Shown: positions 6,341 through 11,795 of the stretch, piece by piece
Numbering within the stretch: the first letter of the stretch is position 1
How the letters are laid out: each line of letters begins with the position of its first letter
From: Methanoregula sp.
GTDB lineage: Archaea; Halobacteriota; Methanomicrobia; Methanomicrobiales; Methanospirillaceae
Reading direction: 5' to 3'
Assembly (NCBI GenBank): GCA_028705545.1
Contig: JAQWDG010000039.1
Span: forward strand, 1 to 11,795
Length of the DNA: 11,795 nt
Notes under the pieces: model-generated
The model's database searches: none
What the model saw: the letters and a program-made list of their open reading frames with translations, nothing else
Told to the model about the DNA's origin: nothing
Program-made: the position numbers and the translations under genes

Positions 6341-6442
6341 ATGGCCGTCCGGAAGAAAAGGTACGGGTACGTGTCCCCGGTGAGGGAGAATCCCGCCGGC
6401 CGGAGTATGAAACGATCCGCGTCCCCCAAGCGGACCGCGTGA
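6341..6442 (+). CDS. possible 33-residue basic peptide upstream of the phosphatase
   Basis: An ATG at 6341 directly after a seven-T run opens a 33-codon frame ending at 6442. It encodes a peptide with ten Lys/Arg and one Glu, beginning MAVRKKRYGYV. The stop is 15 bases before the phosphatase ATG, so translation could be coupled to it. There is no ribosome site, and a T-run so close to the ATG is equally a TATA-like element. This is a weak call with a real chance of being noise. Confidence 0.15.
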   Translation: MAVRKKRYGYVSPVRENPAGRSMKRSASPKRTA

Positions 6443-6446
6443 CAAC

Positions 6447-6451
6447 GGAGG
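6447..6451 (+). promoter_or_regulatory. ribosome binding site fixing the phosphatase start
   Basis: A full GGAGG sits six bases before the ATG at 6458. It settles the start in favour of this ATG over the second in-frame Met (residue 16), which is closer to the RHAE motif. Confidence 0.7.
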
Positions 6452-6457
6452 CTTAGC

Positions 6458-7132
6458 ATGAAACCCGGTACCCCTGTCCTCAATCTCCTCGAATCGGTTC
6501 CCATGGAAGGAAAGACGATTGTCCTTATCCGGCATGCAGAGCGCGAATCTTTTTTGGGAGTTCCCCCTGACCAGTGCCACACCGTGGGGCTTACCCCGCA
6601 GGGGATTCGGATGGCACGGGATTTTGGTGCATCACTCAGGCAGATCGCTCCCGACGCCCGGCTGCTTCTTGGCCACACGATTGCAAAACGGTGCGAGATG
6701 ACTGCACGGTCGATCCGGGAGGGGTTCTCCGCGGATGGGCAGGTGCGGATTCTTGGATGCGAACCGGAGATTCCCGGTCCCGTTGCCGATATGAAACGGC
6801 TCGTATCCCTGATAGACGAACGCGGATGGCCGGCACTCATTGCGAGATGGCTGGACTCTCAACTCCCGGAGGAGATCATCGGCAACCCGCGGAAATACTC
6901 GGACGAACTCCTTGCAACACTGCTCTCGTACCCGGGTATTCGTGACGGGGAGATGCTCGTTGTCGTTGCTCACGATATGACGCTCTTTCCCCTGGTCTTT
7001 GGCCTGTTTGGGAGGAATGCCCGGGCAATTGGGTTTCTCAATGGCGTTGTTATCTCTGCAGACCGCGATACTGCTGCAATCCGGTTTGAGAATGCAGAGT
7101 ATTCTCTCAAAACGGAGCGTAAGATCCCGTAA
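6458..7132 (+). CDS. histidine phosphatase superfamily protein
   Basis: This 224-residue protein has the hallmarks of the histidine phosphatase (phosphoglycerate-mutase-like) fold. It has the phosphorylated-histidine motif LIRHAE (R25, H26, E28), a second-arginine motif KRCEMTA (R78), and the distal catalytic AHD (H172) near the C-terminus. These enzymes move or remove phosphate through a phosphohistidine intermediate. The substrate here may be a phosphorylated small molecule or protein and cannot be assigned. The length fits a single-domain member, and no signal peptide or helix is seen, so it is cytoplasmic. It stands alone on the + strand and converges with the 12-helix membrane protein gene. 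Only 40 bp separate the two stops. Confidence 0.85.
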   Translation: MKPGTPVLNLLESVPMEGKTIVLIRHAERESFLGVPPDQCHTVGLTPQGIRMARDFGASLRQIAPDARLLLGHTIAKRCEMTARSIREGFSADGQVRILGCEPEIPGPVADMKRLVSLIDERGWPALIARWLDSQLPEEIIGNPRKYSDELLATLLSYPGIRDGEMLVVVAHDMTLFPLVFGLFGRNARAIGFLNGVVISADRDTAAIRFENAEYSLKTERKIP

Positions 7133-7154
7133 AAAACCCTTTCTGTCCTCACGT

Positions 7155-7163
7155 AAAAAAAAA
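7155..7163 (-). terminator. T-run terminator of the 12-helix membrane protein gene
   Basis: Nine A residues on the + strand give a nine-T run on the minus strand, starting 9 bases after the stop codon at 7173-7175. That is a typical archaeal termination signal. Confidence 0.6.
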
Positions 7164-7172
7164 GGATCCCGG

Positions 7173-8408
7173 TCACTCCGGTGCAGGCAGGGTGGAGAGG
7201 ATATATGCGAGAACAAAGAGGAGCAGCCCGTTGCAGAAGAGGATCGCTGCCGTGACCATGCCCGGGATGAATCCCGGCAGGAGCATGGACGCGCCAAAGA
7301 GAATTCCTACGATGTTAAGCACGGTCTGCGTGACGAGCAGGTTTCTTAATTGCGGAGGGACCGGGACCGGCGTGGCCGGCGGGTTTTTCATCTGCCGGAT
7401 GAGGGGATAGAACCGCAGGACAAGGGGGACTATCCCGCCGGCAAGGTTCAGGAGCCCGAGCATGACCCGGAGATCGTCGGTTAAGATTCCCGGGACAATG
7501 CAGGAGAATATCCCGAGCCCGGCAAAGACGAGGCCGATGAGGACGAGCAACCGCGAGCGCCGGAACTGGCCGACCGGCGTCTCGCCCATAGCAAGCACCT
7601 GGATTGCCATGATGACGAGCAGGAGGCCCAGCTGGCCGTCAGGAGAGAAGGGGAGCGTGCCCAGGTTCACCGGCACGAGCAGGACCGCGAGGAACGCGAG
7701 GAGGACACCGAGGAAGATGAGGATGGCGGTGGTAAGCGGGAGGGGAGCGTCTTTGGAGAGGAAGGAGCGGTGGGGTCGCTCTGGCTCCACCGGTTCGGCT
7801 TTTTTGGGATAGATCTTTTCGAGGGCCCGGATACTCCACGCCAGGTACAGGAGGCTGGCGCCATCGATGATGAGGAGGCCTGTGGTCAGCGTGTCGGTTG
7901 TGAGCGCAGGCAGGAGCGTGACAAGGCCAAGGAGAAATGCCATGATGTACACGAGGGCGCTTGCAAGGGTGATGTGCCGCAGGATGCCGGGAATTTCCAG
8001 CCATGCCGTGGCTTTCTCCCGGTGGAGGATAAGCCGGACGAGAAGTGCCGCTCCCCCGACCGTGAGGATGACACCGACCAGTGTCCGGACAAGGCTGGTT
8101 AAGGCGCCCGGAACAAAACAGGCTCCCATCCCGATGACCGCGGCGGCGATCCCGATGATGATGACAAGCCCGGACCGGCGGACATCGCCGAATGGCGTCT
8201 TTCCCATCGTGATGACCTGGAGCGCAACGATCACAAGGAAGAGCCCGTACGTGCTGTCCGGGGTGTATGGCAGGGTGCCCGTATGGATCGCAAAGAGGAG
8301 AATGCCAAAAAGGAGCATGAACACCGAGAGGACGAACAGGATGACTGCCTCAATCGTGAAGTCAAATTCTTTGCCGGGTGCAGGGTCTTGTTCCGTATAT
8401 TCTGCCAA
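7173..8408 (-). CDS. 12-helix membrane protein with two homologous halves
   Basis: The 411-residue protein has about six hydrophobic segments in each half (roughly 21-195 and 225-405), joined by a charged linker (195-220, rich in Lys, Glu, Pro and Arg). Residues 44-103 and 250-309 align without gaps at 32 of 60 identities, including GTLP, LVI-A, MG-TP-G, RRS and VPG, so the gene arose by internal duplication of a six-helix unit. Six-helix units resemble HdeD/DUF308-type proteins in size, but I cannot confirm that family. The 'G-TP-G--RRS' loop is likely cytoplasmic because it is basic. The start is TTG at 8408: no ATG occurs until residue 31, and GGTGA lies six bases before this TTG. It is divergent from the kinase gene. 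Confidence 0.8.
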   Translation of the reverse strand: MAEYTEQDPAPGKEFDFTIEAVILFVLSVFMLLFGILLFAIHTGTLPYTPDSTYGLFLVIVALQVITMGKTPFGDVRRSGLVIIIGIAAAVIGMGACFVPGALTSLVRTLVGVILTVGGAALLVRLILHREKATAWLEIPGILRHITLASALVYIMAFLLGLVTLLPALTTDTLTTGLLIIDGASLLYLAWSIRALEKIYPKKAEPVEPERPHRSFLSKDAPLPLTTAILIFLGVLLAFLAVLLVPVNLGTLPFSPDGQLGLLLVIMAIQVLAMGETPVGQFRRSRLLVLIGLVFAGLGIFSCIVPGILTDDLRVMLGLLNLAGGIVPLVLRFYPLIRQMKNPPATPVPVPPQLRNLLVTQTVLNIVGILFGASMLLPGFIPGMVTAAILFCNGLLLFVLAYILSTLPAPE

Positions 8409-8458
8409 GGTTTTTCACCAGAATGGGTATTTTTTGAGTATGTTTGCCGGAAAACTTA

Positions 8459-8475
8459 AAAAAGTGACACTTTTT
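8459..8475. promoter_or_regulatory. 17-bp perfect palindrome over the membrane-protein promoter
   Basis: AAAAAGTG (8459-8466) and CACTTTTT (8468-8475) are perfectly complementary around one base. On the minus strand the palindrome overlaps a TTTTTTAAG TATA-like element (8455-8463) that would place initiation near 8430, with a leader of about 22 nt carrying GGTGA. The overlap suggests an operator, by inference. Confidence 0.45.
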
Positions 8476-8551
8476 GTATCCGGGAATTTTTGCCGCTTAT
8501 GGAGACAGGAACGGGCGAACCGAACAATTTACGATGATGGAAGCGAAAAGA

Positions 8552-8575
8552 TTGCATTATACCCATATATTGCAA
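8552..8575. promoter_or_regulatory. TATA-box region and inverted repeat of the kinase gene
   Basis: TTGCATTATA (8552-8561) and TATATTGCAA (8566-8575) form an inverted repeat with nine of ten pairs matched around CCCA. The right arm contains the TATATT that is the best TATA candidate for the + strand kinase. Initiation would fall near 8593, about 25 nt before the ATG at 8618. A protein bound here would compete with TBP. Confidence 0.45.
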
Positions 8576-8617
8576 AGGCCGCCCGTGATTTCGGGTACCG
8601 GGAGTAAAGAGACCCTC

Positions 8618-9406
8618 ATGGCAGATACCAGTTTTATGACGACAAATGCACAGCCGGAGAACGACGTGGAGTTCGTGAAACGCTATGGAGAGAGGATCGG
8701 CGCCGGGCAGTCTGCGATCATCTATGCACGCGACGGGATCGTGGCAAAGGTCTACCGCGAGGGCCAGCCAAGAAAGCAGGTCTTCCAGGAGGCGTTCACC
8801 CTTGCCGTTGTCGGGGACATGGGCATCCCGGCCCCGAAAGTGTACGGTGTCGAGACGTTTTTGGGGAGAACAACGCTCTTAATGGATCAGGTCCGGGGCG
8901 AATCCCTCATGGATATCATGCAGAAGCACCCGGAAAAGGCTGAAGAGTGTACGGACAAGGTCGTGGAGCTCCAGGTTGCGATGCACAAGGTGCATTCAAC
9001 GGAGTTCCGCCCGGTTAAGCTGGTGATTGGCGGGACAATCATCGCAAGCCCCGGGCTGACAAACGAGGAGAAAGAGCGGCTGACAAAAAACCTCTATAGT
9101 CTCCCGGACGGTTTTTCCATCTGCCATGGCGACTTCCACCACGGGAACATCCTTGTCGAGAACGGGGTCTGCCGCATTATCGACTGGGCAGAGGTGGCGG
9201 TGGGCGATCCTGCGGCCGATGCCGCCCGGACGTACATGGATCTTCTCCTGGGAAGCCGGGAAGATGCGGAGCGGTACATCGCGAAGTACGCGGCTGCATC
9301 CGGAAAGACCCGGGACGAGATCCTTGCGTGGCTGCCGGTGGTGGCCGGGTCGATGTACGGGTACTTCCCGGAGGGATTGAAGAAGATTCTCCGGCCGCTG
9401 TTCTAA
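8618..9406 (+). CDS. aminoglycoside-phosphotransferase-fold kinase
   Basis: This 262-residue protein belongs to the APH/choline-kinase-like superfamily. Numbered from the chosen ATG, it has an IGAGQSAIIY nucleotide loop (about 26-35), VAKVY with the ATP-binding lysine near 44, and the catalytic HGDFHHGN (170-177; D172, N177). It also has the metal-binding IDW (D189) followed by GDPAADA. It should transfer phosphate from ATP or GTP to a small-molecule hydroxyl; the substrate is not evident and antibiotic resistance should not be assumed. The frame is open back to 8474, but the extra 48 residues would overlap the candidate TATA box, so the ATG at 8618 is preferred. The ribosome site is weak. 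The gene is divergent from the 12-helix membrane protein, and its stop overlaps that of malic enzyme. Confidence 0.85.
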   Translation: MADTSFMTTNAQPENDVEFVKRYGERIGAGQSAIIYARDGIVAKVYREGQPRKQVFQEAFTLAVVGDMGIPAPKVYGVETFLGRTTLLMDQVRGESLMDIMQKHPEKAEECTDKVVELQVAMHKVHSTEFRPVKLVIGGTIIASPGLTNEEKERLTKNLYSLPDGFSICHGDFHHGNILVENGVCRIIDWAEVAVGDPAADAARTYMDLLLGSREDAERYIAKYAAASGKTRDEILAWLPVVAGSMYGYFPEGLKKILRPLF

Positions 9407-10665
9407 AACCGGGATGCCGCTTTTTTTAGAGGAACGGATCGGGATTCACGTTTTTCAAACACCCTCGCACACCCGCTCTTTTTTGCCGCTTCGCTTACGG
9501 CCCCGGCAACGGCTTTGACCACGTCACGGTTGAGTACTTTGGGCAGAATGCGGTCGCGCTTCGGCCGCTTCACGTATCCGGCGAGTGCATGGGCTGCCGC
9601 ATATTTCATCTCGTCCGAAATCCGGGTGGCACACACGTCAAGAGCGCCCCGGAAAATGCCGGGGAAGGCAAGGGCATAGTTGATCTGGTTGGGGTAATCG
9701 CTTCGTGCCGTCCCGACAACGGCAGCACCCGAGAGGAGCGCGTCCCTGGGGAGGATCTCCGGCACAGGGCTTGCGAGCGCAAAGACAATCGGGTCGTCTG
9801 CCATGCTCCGCACCATGGCCGGTGTTACGATCCCCGGCCCGGAAACGCCGATACAGACATCGGCTCCTTCAAGCGCATCCGCAAGCGTGCCCGTCCGTGC
9901 GTGCCGGTTGGTCTCGTCAGCGATGATGAACTTGTACTTATTTGCGTACAGCCCTTCGCGGTCCCGGTGGAGGATCCCGTGCCGGTCGCAGACGATGATG
10001 TCGTTTACGGCCGGGAAGAGCTTCGGATCGTAGCCGATGTGCCGGAGCATCCGGGTGATGGCAACGCCCGCTGCCCCGGCCCCGCAGATGACCACGTTTA
10101 AGTCCGCGAACTGCTTTTTTGTCACCCGGCAGGCGTTTAAGAGCGCAGCGAGCACGACCACGGCCGTCCCGTGCTGGTCGTCGTGCATCACCGGGATCCC
10201 GATACCCTGTAAGGCTTCTTCGATCTCAAAGCACCGGGGCGCTGCGATATCTTCGAGCGCTATCCCGCCAAAGACCGGCGCGATATTCTTGATATCCTCG
10301 GCAAGACCCGGATGGGATTTTGCAAAACAGATGGGGAAGGCGTCGATGCCGGCGAGTTTCTTGAAAAGGAGGGCTTTTCCCTCCATTGCCGGGATCGCGG
10401 CGCAGCCCCCGATGTTCCCGAGCGAGAGGACTCTTGAGCCATCGGTTACGATCGCGATCGTATTTGCCTTGATCGTGTACTTCCAGGCAAGTTCCTTGTC
10501 GTTTGCTATCGCCTTTGAGACCGCCCCGACCCCGGGGGTATAGGCAAGGGAGAGATCGTGCCGGTTTTTTATCCGGACTTTTGAGTGGATCCCGATCTTC
10601 CCGTGGTATTTCTCGTGGAAAGCAACTGATTCCGCGTAGATGGTCTCCCGTTTTGGTCTGGTCAT
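9403..10665 (-). CDS. NAD(P)-dependent malic enzyme (decarboxylating malate dehydrogenase)
   Basis: This is a 420-residue short-form malic enzyme, which converts malate to pyruvate and CO2 with reduction of NAD(P). Visible features are SLAYTPGV with catalytic Tyr (Y42), VTDGSRVLSLGNIGG, MEGKALLFK (K97), GGIALEDI with metal-binding E138/D139, and DDQHGTA (162-168). The Rossmann loop GAGAAG (195-200), ALASPVPEI and SDYPNQINYALAFPGIFRGALD (322-343) follow. It lacks the C-terminal phosphotransacetylase domain of MaeB, and the last 30 or so residues are basic and poorly conserved in type. It would link malate to the pyruvate pool in the cytoplasm. The ATG at 10665 fits the family N-terminus, but no strong ribosome site is present. 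The gene is convergent with the kinase, with stops overlapping by two bases. Confidence 0.93.
   Translation of the reverse strand: MTRPKRETIYAESVAFHEKYHGKIGIHSKVRIKNRHDLSLAYTPGVGAVSKAIANDKELAWKYTIKANTIAIVTDGSRVLSLGNIGGCAAIPAMEGKALLFKKLAGIDAFPICFAKSHPGLAEDIKNIAPVFGGIALEDIAAPRCFEIEEALQGIGIPVMHDDQHGTAVVVLAALLNACRVTKKQFADLNVVICGAGAAGVAITRMLRHIGYDPKLFPAVNDIIVCDRHGILHRDREGLYANKYKFIIADETNRHARTGTLADALEGADVCIGVSGPGIVTPAMVRSMADDPIVFALASPVPEILPRDALLSGAAVVGTARSDYPNQINYALAFPGIFRGALDVCATRISDEMKYAAAHALAGYVKRPKRDRILPKVLNRDVVKAVAGAVSEAAKKSGCARVFEKRESRSVPLKKAASRF
9421..9427 (+). terminator. T-run terminator of the kinase gene
   Basis: A run of seven T residues begins 14 bases after the kinase stop at 9404-9406. 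It lies inside the 3' end of the convergent malic enzyme gene, where it encodes consecutive lysines. Confidence 0.45.
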
Positions 10666-10765
10666 AAAAGGCCACGCCCCGGATAGTTCAATGGTGGGAG
10701 CGGGGCATGATGAAGGTTGTTGTGCGAAGTTTAGTGCCTATCAGAACCCCACCTGCAGGGTTTCA

Positions 10766-10778
10766 ATACTATTTTTTT
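10766..10778 (-). promoter_or_regulatory. possible TATA region of the malic enzyme gene
   Basis: The minus strand reads AAAAAAATAGTAT here, the only A/T-rich tract upstream of malic enzyme. It would imply initiation near 10742 and a leader of about 75 nt. The intervening sequence also contains a 6-bp hairpin (GCCCCG 10676-10681 with CGGGGC 10701-10706) close to the start codon. Confidence 0.3.
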
Positions 10779-10806
10779 GGGTACTGCGGATTGCGGTGAA
10801 GGGACT

Positions 10807-10815
10807 AAAAAAAAA
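10807..10815 (-). terminator. T-run terminator of the surface protein gene
   Basis: Nine A residues on the + strand give a T-run on the minus strand, starting 15 bases after the stop at 10831-10833. A very short CCG/CGG stem precedes it. Confidence 0.55.
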
Positions 10816-10830
10816 GAATCCGTTTTCCGG

Positions 10831-11795
10831 TCAGTCAAATTTTTGGAACAGCGCCGGGTTCTGCCTGCGGATCCACCAGCGCCGGATCAGGAACCCTCCG
10901 CATGCTGCAACGGCGATCCCGCCAACTCCGGCAACAGCCCAGAGGATCGGAATTCCCGATGAACCGACAGGAACCTCTGCGGGAGCCGGCACCGCTGTTG
11001 TCTCCGGGATTGTTGTCGCCCGGGTCGTTACGGTAGTAACCGAAGTCGTCACCGGTGATGTCTGCGAAGAGGTGAATCCTGTCGTGGCCGCTGTGACATT
11101 TGCCGTTGCATTCCCTGTCGCAGTTGTATTGAGTCTTGTCGCTACCGCAAACGATGAGAACCCGGGGGTTGTTGCCGTAAAGTAATGGATATCGCCGATC
11201 ACCTGGCCGGATGTTGTCGGGAGTTCCGCCCACGTCCCGTCATGGTTCCGCATCATCACGATATCCCCGGTTTTTACCCCGTGCTCCCGCATCCAGCTCC
11301 CCAAAACCGCAAAGGTGATCGTCCCACTCTGCACCGATGACGGGTTCACCCCGACCAGATCGATCGATTCGATACTGGCGACCTGCCGACCCGCAAATGC
11401 CGGATTATCGGCGGTAACCGAATCGGCGACCGTAAGATCGGTCGGGCCAAACGCGGTACTGGGGATCACCCCCACACTGACAATTCCCGCGGGATTGGTG
11501 GAAGTGACCGGCTCGTTGATGGCAAAATTCATGGATTGTCCGGCAGAGACCCGCGGGGAACTTGCGGTATAGGAAGTACTCCCGCCGGTATCTCCTGATA
11601 CTGCATTATTCCTTACCGGTTCATTTCCCGAAGCCCACTGTACATCAATTTTCCAGAACTGCTGGAGAGGTTCGCCCCCACTGTTACCCCCGGCGGGATA
11701 ATAGTAACTGGCATTGTAGTTCATGTTCATTTTGAGCCGGAACTGGCCGGTGGGCCGGTTCGAACGTGTGCCATAACTGTCCTGGACGATCCAGT
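10831..11795 (-). CDS. PGF-pre-PGF-type surface protein, C-terminal part (partial)
   Basis: The frame stays open to the window edge. The 21 codons visible upstream of the ATG at 11730 read smoothly into the protein, so this is the C-terminal part of a longer gene, not one starting at 11730. Residues from about 60 to 197 (counted from that ATG) resemble the PGF-pre-PGF domain of archaeal cell-surface proteins, ending in TTPGFSSFAVAT. A Thr/Ser-rich linker with three N-glycosylation sequons (N201, N207, N211) follows. Then come one membrane helix (about 259-282) and a tail rich in Arg and Trp (RRWWIRR). This layout indicates an extracellular domain on a glycosylated stalk, anchored at the membrane. 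No PGF tripeptide is seen just before the helix, unlike PGF-CTERM proteins cut by archaeosortase. Confidence 0.75.
   Translation of the reverse strand, partial: WIVQDSYGTRSNRPTGQFRLKMNMNYNASYYYPAGGNSGGEPLQQFWKIDVQWASGNEPVRNNAVSGDTGGSTSYTASSPRVSAGQSMNFAINEPVTSTNPAGIVSVGVIPSTAFGPTDLTVADSVTADNPAFAGRQVASIESIDLVGVNPSSVQSGTITFAVLGSWMREHGVKTGDIVMMRNHDGTWAELPTTSGQVIGDIHYFTATTPGFSSFAVATRLNTTATGNATANVTAATTGFTSSQTSPVTTSVTTVTTRATTIPETTAVPAPAEVPVGSSGIPILWAVAGVGGIAVAACGGFLIRRWWIRRQNPALFQKFD

Larger units (their letters stand above)
6006..6457. other. 452-bp gap without a confident gene
   Basis: Between two divergent genes I find no gene I can defend. Several overlapping frames are open on both strands, but none shows a recognisable motif. 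A rough count by position in 6061-6456 gave only a mild bias (about 68, 57 and 54% G+C at the three phases). The highest phase is the third codon position of a + frame open from 5981 to 6442 and also of a minus frame, so it does not decide between them. The gap holds the candidate promoter of the DUF362 gene on its left. On its right is a T-rich stretch (6334-6342) that could be the TATA region for the phosphatase, followed by a possible small basic reading frame. Confidence 0.5.

Noticed and set aside
5948..6840. Long minus-strand open frames across the 6006-6457 gap and the phosphatase
   Set aside because: Most of the length is antisense to the phosphatase or to the DUF362 gene. No domain is visible, and the codon-position bias in the gap is too mild to support them.
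8474..8617. Upstream 48-codon extension of the kinase
   Set aside because: It would start inside the divergent promoter region and cover the candidate TATA box, and the kinase fold begins only after 8618.
8618..9406. Calling the APH-fold gene an antibiotic-resistance determinant
   Set aside because: The fold is shared by many metabolic kinases, and nothing in the sequence or its neighbours points to an antibiotic substrate.
10671..10760. Complete tRNA gene upstream of malic enzyme
   Set aside because: Only a D-arm-like segment is present. No T-arm consensus, anticodon arm or matching acceptor stem of proper length could be built.

Overview
The window looks like a chromosomal segment of a methanogenic archaeon, most likely a Methanomicrobiales-type organism such as a Methanoregula relative. 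This is inferred from several things. Recognisable promoters are archaeal TATA-like boxes about 25 bp upstream of plausible starts. Ribosome sites are GGTGA or GGAGG, and gene ends carry T-runs. The right edge encodes a PGF-pre-PGF-type archaeal surface protein. No rRNA, convincing tRNA, CRISPR array, transposase or integrase is present.

Layout, left to right. An A/T-rich + strand gene for a small four-helix membrane protein (81-584) appears to be leaderless. It is followed by a G/C-rich stretch of about 300 bp (585-890) that has no believable gene but folds into a series of hairpins, including a 19-bp stem that is continuous only as + strand RNA. This is the best candidate here for something undescribed. 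A compact minus-strand operon follows, transcribed 3466 to 925: an acetoacetate-decarboxylase-like protein and two tandem paralogous short-chain dehydrogenases that share an almost identical 88-bp block. Upstream on the same strand is an 801-residue DUF362-type protein (3600-6005) with an EF-hand-like loop and a long C-terminal half I do not recognise.

A 452-bp gap with no confident gene separates this from a + strand histidine phosphatase (6458-7132). That gene converges on a minus-strand 12-helix membrane protein built from two homologous halves (7173-8408). The membrane protein is divergent from a small aminoglycoside-phosphotransferase-fold kinase (8618-9406). Their shared promoter region holds two separate inverted repeats, each overlapping a candidate TATA box. 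The kinase and a minus-strand malic enzyme (9403-10665) converge with overlapping stop codons. The right edge holds the 3' part of a minus-strand surface-anchored PGF-pre-PGF-type protein, whose reading frame runs out of the window.

Functionally, the decarboxylase-like/SDR/SDR operon suggests processing of a keto or beta-keto substrate with NAD(P)H, and malic enzyme links malate to pyruvate. The kinase and the duplicated membrane protein may be co-regulated. None of the substrates can be read from the sequence.
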